Assembly (NCBI GenBank): GCA_947488435.1
Contig: CANKZG010000001.1
Coordinates: forward strand, 124,001-188,000
DNA from: an uncultured Flavobacteriaceae bacterium
GTDB taxonomy: Bacteria; Bacteroidota; Bacteroidia; Flavobacteriales; Flavobacteriaceae
Direction: 5' to 3'
DNA: 64,000 bases
A program made the position numbers and the translations under genes. The notes below the pieces were generated by a model that worked only from the letters and a program-made list of their open reading frames with translations, made no database searches and was not told the origin of the DNA. Below, one piece after another: positions 17,319 through 24,774 of the stretch (position 1 is its first letter; every line of letters starts with the position of its first letter).

Positions 17319-18389
17319 TTATACATCAAAATCCACTACAACTTTTTCCGTGGTTGGTACTGCTTGACAACTAAGTGCAAAATTATTAGCTACTTCTTCA
17401 GCCTCTAGTGCATAATTTACTTTCATTTTTATTTCGCCCTCGATAATCTTGCATTTACAGGTACTGCATACTCCTCCTTTACAGGCAAAAGGCAAATCAG
17501 CACCAGCGGCAAGTGCGCCATCTAAAATATTATCTATCTCCGAATCCATAACAAAATGAAACTCTTTACCGCCATCTATTATTGTTACCGCGGTACCTTC
17601 CGCTTTTTCCTCCAAAACTTCTGCTATTCGTTCTTTTGCACTTTCATCATCGCCCGAAAAGAACAATTCGTAATGGATGTTAGCAGCAGCAAGTCCTGCA
17701 TTCTGTAGTTGATCATTAATAAGAAAAATCATCTCTTTAGGTCCACAAATGAAAACATCATTTATGGTATTCACATCGAAAAACGTATTGGCCAAGAATT
17801 GAATTTTCTCCGAATCAAACCTTCCATTTAAAAAAGGAATATCTCGTTGTTCCTTTGTTAAAAAATAGAATACTTGGAGGCGTTCAAAAAATTCATTTTT
17901 AAGTTGCTCAATCTCTTCCTTGAGGATGATAGATTTAGCCGTTCTATTTAAATAGAAGAGCTTAAAAGTACTTTTGGGTTCGGTAATCAAATGTGTTTTT
18001 ACAATAGATAAGATTGGAGTAATACCACTTCCTGCTGCAAAAGCAATATAATTTTTTGAAGCAGTTTTATTAGTCTCCACAAAAAAACTTCCACTAGGTT
18101 CCATTGCCGTAAGTACATCACCAATTTGTAATTTGGAATTTGCAAAACTTGAAAACACTCCCCCTGGTATTCTTTTAACAGCAACTTTCCACTCGTTATC
18201 CAAAGGACTAGAACACAATGAATATGATCTCCGAACTTCTTCACCATCTATTATAGCCTGTAATGTGAGAAACTGGCCCTGTTTATATACAAACTTATCC
18301 TTTACATTGTCTGGAATATCAAAGGTAAGCACAGCACAGTCGTCGGTAGTTTTTTCTATGTTTACAACTTTAACATCGTGTTGCACCAT
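17319..18389 (-). CDS. paaE: Phenylacetyl-CoA epoxidase reductase PaaE
   Basis: A 356-residue reductase that moves electrons from NAD(P)H through FAD and a 2Fe-2S cluster to PaaA. The FAD motif RRSYSLCSSP is near residue 53-62 and the nucleotide-binding part has AAGSGITPILSI. The plant-type ferredoxin domain at the C-terminus has CKGGVCSTCKCKIIEGE and the fourth cysteine in ALSCQAVP. It is the first gene of the paa operon and follows a well-formed promoter with an embedded operator. In many bacteria paaE is last in the ABCDE set, so this order is the flavobacterial arrangement. Confidence 0.96.
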   Translation of the reverse strand: MVQHDVKVVNIEKTTDDCAVLTFDIPDNVKDKFVYKQGQFLTLQAIIDGEEVRRSYSLCSSPLDNEWKVAVKRIPGGVFSSFANSKLQIGDVLTAMEPSGSFFVETNKTASKNYIAFAAGSGITPILSIVKTHLITEPKSTFKLFYLNRTAKSIILKEEIEQLKNEFFERLQVFYFLTKEQRDIPFLNGRFDSEKIQFLANTFFDVNTINDVFICGPKEMIFLINDQLQNAGLAAANIHYELFFSGDDESAKERIAEVLEEKAEGTAVTIIDGGKEFHFVMDSEIDNILDGALAAGADLPFACKGGVCSTCKCKIIEGEIKMKVNYALEAEEVANNFALSCQAVPTTEKVVVDFDV

Positions 18390-18413
18390 CGGGAATTAAA
18401 TTTTGGTTTTTAA

Positions 18414-18444
18414 CAAAGCTAACTAACATTTGTTAGTTTTCCAA
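18414..18444 (-). promoter_or_regulatory. Promoter of the paaE operon
   Basis: On the minus strand a TTG (18444-18442) is followed after 20 bases by TAGCTTTG (18421-18414), a full match to the Bacteroidota vegetative promoter TTG-N19-21-TAnnTTTG. The predicted transcript start falls near 18408, about 19 bases before the paaE ATG at 18389. Confidence 0.75.
18421..18438. promoter_or_regulatory. PaaR-type operator (perfect inverted repeat)
   Basis: AACTAACA-TT-TGTTAGTT is a perfect 8-2-8 inverted repeat. It fills the spacer between the -33 and -7 boxes of the paaE promoter, where a bound repressor would block RNA polymerase. The size suits a TetR-family dimer, and the TetR-family gene is immediately upstream. 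Confidence 0.75.
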
Positions 18445-18521
18445 TTTTTTGAACTTAAAAAAAGCTAAAACTCACGTTATTAAGCTTCTTTGTCTTATTT
18501 TAAATATCTAAAGACTTAAGG

Positions 18522-19103
18522 TTAAGTGTTCACAAATCCCTTTAAAGTTACTGAAATCATCTCTTCTTTCAGTACATTTTTGTCAATATTTTTTTGTCTT
18601 GGGTACCACATATAAAGCGATCTCAGCGTAGTAAGAATCGAAAACAAAATAATCTCAGGGCTATATGCCTTTACCGTTCCTTGGGAGATGCCATCCTTAA
18701 TAATATCTCTAAAACTTTGCTCATAGTCACTTCGCATTTGTTTGAAATTCAACAAATTATCCCCTTCAAGATACATCCAATTGGTCTGTAATGAGGCCAT
18801 TCCATTTGGGTCCTCTAGTGTGAATTCGATATGTACTAAAACAATATTCTTTATTTTTTCTATAGAGTCAATATCCTTGTGTGCGATTTCTTCAATGCCA
18901 CTAACGAACTTTTTAGCAAGCCCAAGAATCGTTGTTGCTAAAATTTCTTGTTTTGAACTAATATGATTGTATAAACTTGCTGCTTTAATCCCCATTTCTG
19001 CAGCCAGAATCCTCATGGTAATATTGTTATAACCACGCTCATTGAACAACGCCGAAGCCGTTTCAATAATTTCAACTTTTCTATTTGCGGGTCTCCGCTT
19101 CAT
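18522..19103 (-). CDS. TetR/AcrR-family regulator, probable repressor of the paa operon
   Basis: A 193-residue one-component regulator. The N-terminal helix-turn-helix is FNERGYNNITMRILAAEMG followed by KAASLYNHISSKQEIL, typical of TetR proteins. The C-terminal part is a ligand-binding helical domain. It lies just upstream of the paaE promoter on the same strand. By analogy with PaaR, phenylacetyl-CoA would be the inducer, but that is inferred from context. A weak AAGCT/AGCTT hairpin (18462-18487) with a T-run on the minus strand may end its transcript. Confidence 0.88.
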   Translation of the reverse strand: MKRRPANRKVEIIETASALFNERGYNNITMRILAAEMGIKAASLYNHISSKQEILATTILGLAKKFVSGIEEIAHKDIDSIEKIKNIVLVHIEFTLEDPNGMASLQTNWMYLEGDNLLNFKQMRSDYEQSFRDIIKDGISQGTVKAYSPEIILFSILTTLRSLYMWYPRQKNIDKNVLKEEMISVTLKGFVNT

Positions 19104-19569
19104 TCATTACTATTTATAAATCCCTGATGCTAAACTAGGTTAATACTATTTCAGGACTCTTTAGCTTTTGAAATTTAAAAATAAGTGCTTTTTTATTAAA
19201 ATCTATTTATAATCAGCTATTTCTTGTTTAAATGAAGGAAAACCGGATGAAATAAATTAGACAATAACACGACATCACGCAAACTAACTCCATATTAATT
19301 CGTTTAATATAGTCTTCTCCTTCGAATTAAAATTTCGATATCTGCGATAAATCTCAATTCAACTCATTGTTGGTATTCCATCAAAGTTTGATGGATTAAA
19401 GTATTTACCATTAAATTATTTAATTTAGAGAAGCAAGTTTGCTTTCTTAACGAATCAACCCTAGAATTGCTATGCCTTTCCCCCAAGCAATTAACTAAAG
19501 TTATGAGTATTACTGTATTCGTATAGCTATACTTTCTTTTAATTATTAATATCGAATTCCACTAAATTA
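19104..19569. other. 466-base intergenic region between divergent regulators
   Basis: This AT-rich stretch separates the minus-strand TetR gene from the plus-strand response-regulator gene. The only strong structure I see is the inverted repeat at 19377-19395. I found no open frame with coding character and no convincing TTG/TAnnTTTG pair for either gene. Confidence 0.6.
19377..19395. promoter_or_regulatory. Perfect 9-1-9 inverted repeat, possible operator
   Basis: TCCATCAAA-G-TTTGATGGA is perfectly symmetrical. It lies 273 bases from the TetR start and 174 from the response-regulator start. It has no T-run, so it is more like a protein-binding site than a terminator. The binding protein is unknown. 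Confidence 0.45.
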
Positions 19570-20235
19570 ATGACAAACCCCCTTAGATTATTGATTGTTG
19601 ACGATCATCCAATGATTGTGTTAGGTTACCGATCATCTATTGAGCATAACAATGATAATCAAGACATTCAAATTGATGAGGCTTACAGCTGTAAAGATGC
19701 TTATGCAAAAGTTCTTAAGGCGGAAAAAGAACCTTACGATATTGTGTTTCTCGATATTAACTTACCAGCTTCTCCTGATATTGGTCTATTTAATGGAGAA
19801 GATTTAGGATTTAAAATCAGGAAATTATTTCCTAAAACCAAAATATTGGTTTTAACCATGCTTGCCGACCACCATCGCATGCATGGTATCCTTAAAAATT
19901 TAAGTCCCGAAGGATTTTTAATCAAGAGTGAAATAACTCCCAGTAGATTGTATGAAGCCGTACAAACACTTCAGCAAGATGATTTTTATTACGGAAAAAA
20001 AGCAAAAAGCCTTATGCGAAAACATATTGCTAATGCTATACATATTGAGGAAGTTGATCGAAAGATTCTATATTATTTATCTATTGGTGAAAAAATGAAA
20101 GACCTTCCAAAATACATTCCTTTATCAATGCCAACCATAGAGCGAAGAAAAAAGAGACTGAAACTTATTTTTGGGATACCGGAAGGAAATGATCGACAAT
20201 TGCTTTTTTTGGCTAAGGAAAAAGGGTTTGTATAA
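19570..20235 (+). CDS. Orphan response regulator with C-terminal HTH
   Basis: A 221-residue two-component response regulator. The receiver domain (about 1-135) has the acidic pair D11-D12 in LLIVDDHPM, the phosphorylated Asp 62 in VFLDINLP, LTM near residue 100 and a lysine in FLIKSE. The C-terminal part (about 160-221) looks like a DNA-binding helical domain (ILYYLSIGEKMKDLP..PLSMPTIERRKKRLK), related to LuxR/NarL or sigma-like HTH domains. No histidine kinase is encoded nearby. It lies 76 bases upstream of the AhpD-like gene. Confidence 0.88.
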   Translation: MTNPLRLLIVDDHPMIVLGYRSSIEHNNDNQDIQIDEAYSCKDAYAKVLKAEKEPYDIVFLDINLPASPDIGLFNGEDLGFKIRKLFPKTKILVLTMLADHHRMHGILKNLSPEGFLIKSEITPSRLYEAVQTLQQDDFYYGKKAKSLMRKHIANAIHIEEVDRKILYYLSIGEKMKDLPKYIPLSMPTIERRKKRLKLIFGIPEGNDRQLLFLAKEKGFV

Positions 20236-20311
20236 CTTACTCACAAAACAACCTTCTAATCATTGAGTATAAATATATTCTTCAACTATCTTTATCCTTT
20301 AATTGAATTGT

Positions 20312-20917
20312 ATGAGTTGGATAAAAACTATAGGCTATAAAGATGCCGATACTGTCCTAAAAAGAATTTATGATCGTATTAAAGGACCAAACAATATTTT
20401 AGATAATGTACTTACTATACATAGTCTTAGACCACATACGTTAGTCGGACACATGACACTTTATAAGGCAGTTTTGCATAATTCAAATAACACCTTACCA
20501 AAATGGTATTTAGAAGCTTTAGGAGTATATGTAAGTCATTTAAATCAATGTGATTATTGCGTTGCCCACCATTTAGAAGGTCTTCGGCGTCTATTGAAGG
20601 ATGCTATTAAAACGGATCAGTTCTTTAATGCTGTTACTTCAGATACGCTGGACACCTTCTTTGATTCCAAATACTACTTGGGATCTCAATATGCAAAAAA
20701 CATTACGCAAAATGCAAGTAAATTGGACAAATCGGATATTTCCGCACTAAAAAAAATAGGATTTTCTGAGGGAGAAATTCTAGAGATCAATCAGGTAACC
20801 AGCTATTTCAATTATGTAAATAGATCGGTACTCGGTTTAGGTGTTACCACCGAAGGAGATATTTTAGGCCTTTCCCCAAACAAAAGTGAAGATCCAGGAA
20901 ATTGGGAACATCAATAA
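20312..20917 (+). CDS. AhpD-like / carboxymuconolactone decarboxylase-family protein
   Basis: A 201-residue alpha-helical protein of the peroxidase-related CMD/AhpD family. The redox motif is CDYCVAHHLEGLRRLL, with the CxxC pair followed by His as in AhpD disulfide reductases. PRPHTLVGHMTLY-like text near residue 40 (LRPHTLVGHMTLYKAVL) is also family-typical. ATG 20312 (MSWIKTIGY) is preferred over an upstream TTG at 20303. No partner peroxiredoxin is nearby. A role in oxidant detoxification is plausible but unproven. Confidence 0.85.
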   Translation: MSWIKTIGYKDADTVLKRIYDRIKGPNNILDNVLTIHSLRPHTLVGHMTLYKAVLHNSNNTLPKWYLEALGVYVSHLNQCDYCVAHHLEGLRRLLKDAIKTDQFFNAVTSDTLDTFFDSKYYLGSQYAKNITQNASKLDKSDISALKKIGFSEGEILEINQVTSYFNYVNRSVLGLGVTTEGDILGLSPNKSEDPGNWEHQ

Positions 20918-20952
20918 ACGTTGGATCTACTAATTCGAATTAACTATAGGCA

Positions 20953-22110
20953 TTATAAGTTTAACCACTGTTTAAATTCTGATGCCTTATTTTTTCCTAT
21001 AATAATATCCACATCTGAATTGGGCTTAACAACAATTTTAAGTTGATTGTTTCCGTATCGTATAATTTTATCAATAGCAGAAATCGCAATAATAGATTGT
21101 CGATTTGCCCGATAAAAAAAACTGCTATCCAAGCCATTATAAAGCTCGTCCAAGCTACTATTAGTTGTGGATCGTTTACCATTAACATCTACCACATAAG
21201 TTATCGTGTTTTCTGTATAGATATATGCAATTTCCGATGTTGCTACTGGAAGTAATTCATTTCTTAGGTATGTGAGAATACGCTGTTTTCCGGTATCTCC
21301 TGCAGTTTCTTTTTTACCTTCTGATTCTTTCTTTGATGCTGTTGCTTTGGGTTCGATTTCAGCAGGTTTTTCTACATTCATTTTCTGTTGGTACTCTCCT
21401 AGAGCAGTATTCAGTTTTGCTAAGTTTAGCACTTCACTTTCTAGGTTCTTTTTTTCAAATTCTAGGTTTTTCTCATAAAAACTTCCAATCAAACGCACAG
21501 TAATTACGGATAAAAGAATTAAAACAAAGCCCATTATAACAAAAATGGTATAGAACTGATTTCTTAAACTTACCACCTGATCGGATATTTTGGACAGATT
21601 TACATGTGCTCCTATTATCCAATCCGAATTTTCCGGGCGACACATAAAGATCATTCCAGAAGTACCTCCTCCTTGATCAAGGCTGGTGATTTCATTTGCC
21701 TTTTCCTTTCCGATAAATATTTCATAAAAGTCATCTATCGTAATTTCAAAATCGATATTAGCTACAAAAGACTGATCAGCGGCGACTTTCTGTCCCACTT
21801 TAGTTCGGTCTGGGTGACAAAAAACATTGCTCGACCAATCAAACATGCTAATAAAACCAGTTTCCGTATTGGTGTTTTCGATGCTCTTTTGAACATTATC
21901 AATAACGGTTCGCGTATCAAGACCACTAGCCAATTGAAATCCAACTAAAGCATTAATCTCCTTAGCTTCTCTTTTACTAGATTCTAATTGAGTTTCCAGC
22001 AACTGCTTAATACTTGCTTTTACAAAAAACTTAACCGCTACTGGTGCCACAATAATAAATATGGCTGTCATCGCTATGAATGTAAAAAAATAAAGTCTAT
22101 CCTTTCGCAT
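20953..22110 (-). CDS. Membrane-anchored Cache-LytTR transcription factor
   Basis: A 385-residue protein with a transmembrane helix near 8-31 and an extracytoplasmic Cache-type sensor domain (about 35-180; MFDWSSNVFCHPDRTKVGQKV, GMIFMCRPENSDWIIGAHVNLS). A second transmembrane helix is near 186-207, followed by a coiled coil and a charged linker (about 210-280). The C-terminal LytTR DNA-binding domain spans about 285-385 (IAYIYTENTITYVVDVNGKR, FFYRANRQSIIAISAIDKI). It seems to be a one-component sensor: ligand outside, DNA contact inside, with no receiver or kinase. It is convergent with the AhpD-like gene. Confidence 0.85.
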   Translation of the reverse strand: MRKDRLYFFTFIAMTAIFIIVAPVAVKFFVKASIKQLLETQLESSKREAKEINALVGFQLASGLDTRTVIDNVQKSIENTNTETGFISMFDWSSNVFCHPDRTKVGQKVAADQSFVANIDFEITIDDFYEIFIGKEKANEITSLDQGGGTSGMIFMCRPENSDWIIGAHVNLSKISDQVVSLRNQFYTIFVIMGFVLILLSVITVRLIGSFYEKNLEFEKKNLESEVLNLAKLNTALGEYQQKMNVEKPAEIEPKATASKKESEGKKETAGDTGKQRILTYLRNELLPVATSEIAYIYTENTITYVVDVNGKRSTTNSSLDELYNGLDSSFFYRANRQSIIAISAIDKIIRYGNNQLKIVVKPNSDVDIIIGKNKASEFKQWLNL

Positions 22111-22643
22111 AGGTATTCATTCTATAAAACCATTATTAGCTACGAATATAAAGTTTAACTTCTTATAAAAAATAAGAATACTATTTAATGTACTTATATC
22201 AATATAGAAGGAGCATTTTATTTTATGTTGATTTTATACTAAAGCTCAAATTTTCAACGCTAAAAATTCACTTTTAAAGCTAAAATTTCCTTTTTCACCA
22301 TATTTAATTAGTTGTAACTGGCAAAGAATTTCGTGATTTGTGTCAAGTTTAATGGTTAGGGGCGGTTCTTCAGTTGTCCGATAGTTTTGCCGCGAAAATG
22401 AAAATTTTAAACCTATTTGTTAAACTGGAATGTTCTTTATTTCCTATCCCATAATTTATATTGAACGAGAACCTATTTAAGACTATTGCTATGGATTATT
22501 TAGATGGGAATTAATTCAGCTATGAGAAGAGGATTATTCCAGAGGGGAATCAGATTAATGGTTCCCCTTTTTTTTAAAATCTAAATAATTACTTTAGTGA
22601 TACGAAATTCTAGCACTAGGCTAGCGGTAAACATAAATTTCTA
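22111..22643. other. 533-base intergenic region with a lone terminator
   Basis: The gap separates the divergent LytTR gene and the OB-fold gene. It has no credible protein gene. A TAGTTTTG box (22382-22389, plus strand) and an intrinsic terminator at 22543-22575 suggest a short plus-strand RNA or an attenuated leader of about 150-180 bases. No -33 element is visible at the right distance. Confidence 0.5.
22543..22575 (+). terminator. Intrinsic terminator without an upstream gene
   Basis: AGGGGAA (22543-22549) pairs with TTCCCCT (22562-22568) around a 12-base loop, followed by an uninterrupted T-run to 22575. It is oriented for plus-strand transcription but no plus-strand gene precedes it within 1.6 kb. 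It lies 69 bases before the OB-fold gene. Confidence 0.65.
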
Positions 22644-23066
22644 ATGAAGAAAAGAGTCAAAATTCTTTTTATCAGTGTCCTTATTCTTCTTGGGAGTATA
22701 GGCTATTTATGTTTTCATTTATACACCAAACCTGCTTCACAAATAGTAACTTCTGGCGCCGACATTCATGTTACTTCAGAAAACATGGTATCTTCGTTTG
22801 CCTTAGATGAAGGTGAAGCTAATTCCATTTATTTGGAAAGAACTGTGGAAGTTGAAGGTGTGGTAAAAGAAATAACCTTTAAAAACGAAAGATATACTAT
22901 ATTTTTGCAAGGCCAAAACGATTTTTCATCTGTAATCTGTGATATTCATCCAAGTCGCGTAGAAGGCATAAAGGACTTAAAACAAGGAGAACGGGTAATT
23001 TTAAAGGGAGTTTGCAAAGGGTATCTTATGGATGTTATTATGTTAAACTGCGTACTATTGAATTAG
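22644..23066 (+). CDS. tRNA_anti-like OB-fold envelope protein
   Basis: A 140-residue protein with an N-terminal membrane anchor or signal (about 7-28) and an OB-fold of the tRNA_anti-like family from about 60 onward (VEVEGVVKEITFKNERYTIFLQG, GERVILKGVCKGYLMDVIMLNCVL). Members are mostly periplasmic or lipid-anchored; no lipobox is visible here. It is the first gene of a three-gene operon, seven bases before the YceI gene. Function unknown. Confidence 0.82.
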   Translation: MKKRVKILFISVLILLGSIGYLCFHLYTKPASQIVTSGADIHVTSENMVSSFALDEGEANSIYLERTVEVEGVVKEITFKNERYTIFLQGQNDFSSVICDIHPSRVEGIKDLKQGERVILKGVCKGYLMDVIMLNCVLLN

Positions 23067-23072
23067 AAACCA

Positions 23073-23621
23073 ATGAATAAAATAATTACATTACTTAGTG
23101 TGCTAACCTTTGGGTTTTGTTTTGGGCAAGACAAAATCATCACCAAACAAGGACAAGTTACTTTTTTTTCATACACCTCAGTAGAAAATATTGAGGCGCA
23201 AAACAATCAGGTTTTTAGTATTATTGATTTAAACAATAACGAAATTGCAATTCAGATGTTAATGCGCGCTTTTATATTTAAAAAAGCACTTATGGAAGAG
23301 CATTTTAACGAAAGTTATATTGAATCTGATTTGTATCCCAAAGCTAGATTTAAAGGAGAGGTTTTGGATCTGGATCTTATTACCGATACAACCGAAACTC
23401 GTTCTATAAAAGGGGAGTTACAAATTAGAGAAATCAAAAAAGAGGTCGCCATAAAAACACAAATTACCAAAGTTAATGGGTCGTATAATCTCTCAGGAGA
23501 ATTTGAGGTAAACATTAAAGATTTCGAAATTAAAGTACCACCTCTTTTAAAACCCAACATCGCAGAAAATATTAAAATTTCGTTTAATTTTGAATATCAG
23601 CCTTATGAAGAAGAACAATAG
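23073..23621 (+). CDS. YceI-family lipid-binding periplasmic protein
   Basis: A 182-residue protein with a signal peptide ending near FGFCFGQ. The YceI lipocalin-like barrel follows (TFFSYTSVENIEAQNNQVFSIIDL, YIESDLYPKARFKGEVLDL, GELQIREIKKEVAIKTQI). YceI proteins bind polyisoprenoid or fatty-acyl ligands in the periplasm. Its 3' end overlaps the next gene by 17 bases. Confidence 0.9.
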   Translation: MNKIITLLSVLTFGFCFGQDKIITKQGQVTFFSYTSVENIEAQNNQVFSIIDLNNNEIAIQMLMRAFIFKKALMEEHFNESYIESDLYPKARFKGEVLDLDLITDTTETRSIKGELQIREIKKEVAIKTQITKVNGSYNLSGEFEVNIKDFEIKVPPLLKPNIAENIKISFNFEYQPYEEEQ

Positions 23622-24522
23622 TTTTATATATCTAGGCCTGGCATTAGTTTTTGGTATTCAGAGTATAAGTGCCCAGGATTTATTTGACATCCTTGATAAA
23701 GAGACCCCAAAAATTCCTATATACACCCAAGCCACATTTAAGGCAAATCGAATCGTAATCGGTCAATCTGTAGAAACTCGCAAAAAGGGGATTCTGGAGT
23801 TCAATGTACATACTAAATTTTGGAACATTCCAGATAGTCAAACACAAGCATTTGCCGCCGATCGCGTTAACGCCCGTTTTGCATTGGAATATGCTATATC
23901 GGATCGTTTAACCACAGGGTTTGGAGCAGGAACTTTTGATGGCACTTTCAATCTTTTTGGAAAATATCGTTTGTTACGACAACGACAAGACAACAATAAA
24001 ACTCCATTTGGTATTACTTTGGTACAAAGTGCATCTTATCTAACCAGGAGTTTTAATCATGTTATTTTACCTGAAGACTCTTCCGAGCGTTTTTCATATA
24101 CCAGTCAGGTGCTTTTAGCGCGAAAAATAACACCTAATTTTTCATTTCAAGTAGCACCAACGTTTATCCACAGGACATCCCAGCAGTTTGTGGAAGACGA
24201 TAATAATCATTTTGCTTTAGGTTTTGGTACGCGATATAAATTAGGAAACCATGTTTCCATTGCGTCGGAGTATTATTATGTGGCTAATCCTGTTTCTGGT
24301 ATTCATGGGTTCAACCCCTTTGCTTTAGGTGTAAATTGGGAAGTAAGTGATTTAATTTTGCAGTTTTCTCTAACCAATGCTCGCAGTTTTGATGAGGCTA
24401 CGGTGATCACGTTAACAGCTAACAATTTTAATTTTAATAATGGAAATCTACATATTGGAGTAAGTGCAACCTACGTATTTCATACCAATCAGAAAAGAGG
24501 AAAGCGAAAGTCCAAGAAATAA
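23605..24522 (+). CDS. DUF5777 outer-membrane beta-barrel protein
   Basis: A 305-residue protein from ATG 23605, where MKKNNSFIYLGLALVFGIQSISAQ is a clean signal peptide; the frame is open 15 bases further. Alternating aromatic/polar strands through the body and a C-terminal strand (HIGVSATYVFHTNQ) point to a beta barrel. DUF5777 proteins are found next to YceI and cytochrome genes in Bacteroidota, but their function is not known. Convergent with the CPxCG gene after six bases. Confidence 0.85.
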   Translation: MKKNNSFIYLGLALVFGIQSISAQDLFDILDKETPKIPIYTQATFKANRIVIGQSVETRKKGILEFNVHTKFWNIPDSQTQAFAADRVNARFALEYAISDRLTTGFGAGTFDGTFNLFGKYRLLRQRQDNNKTPFGITLVQSASYLTRSFNHVILPEDSSERFSYTSQVLLARKITPNFSFQVAPTFIHRTSQQFVEDDNNHFALGFGTRYKLGNHVSIASEYYYVANPVSGIHGFNPFALGVNWEVSDLILQFSLTNARSFDEATVITLTANNFNFNNGNLHIGVSATYVFHTNQKRGKRKSKK

Positions 24523-24528
24523 AAGGGT

Positions 24529-24708
24529 TTATTGTACCTCATTGACTTCAAATTGTCCTAACTCCTGATTTGAGAAACCCGCAGATATTTCAATTGGATT
24601 ACAACATACTTCGCAATCTTCAACATAAGTCTGGAAGCTAACAGAAGGATCTAATAACATGGAGATTTCCTCCCAGCAATATGGACATTGAAAAAAGTGT
24701 TCGTACAT
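24529..24708 (-). CDS. Small CPxCG-type cysteine-rich protein
   Basis: A 59-residue protein read from ATG 24708. It starts MYEHFFQCPYCWEEISMLLD and continues with CEVCCNPIEISAGF, giving two CxxC pairs that would form a zinc ribbon. The second pair is followed by a further Cys. This arrangement matches the CPXCG family of small bacterial proteins, whose role is unknown. It is convergent with the barrel gene and 66 bases upstream of the TolC-like gene, which lies on the same strand. Confidence 0.85.
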   Translation of the reverse strand: MYEHFFQCPYCWEEISMLLDPSVSFQTYVEDCEVCCNPIEISAGFSNQELGQFEVNEVQ

Positions 24709-24774
24709 AATACCGTAAATTTAACTCAAGGATTAGAATTTTCATACAGCATATTGAACCGTTATTACGCTTTT

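Noticed and set aside
22522-22584. Possible 20-residue peptide overlapping the lone terminator
   Set aside because: The frame runs through the terminator stem and T-run; its reading has no conserved feature and is best explained by chance.
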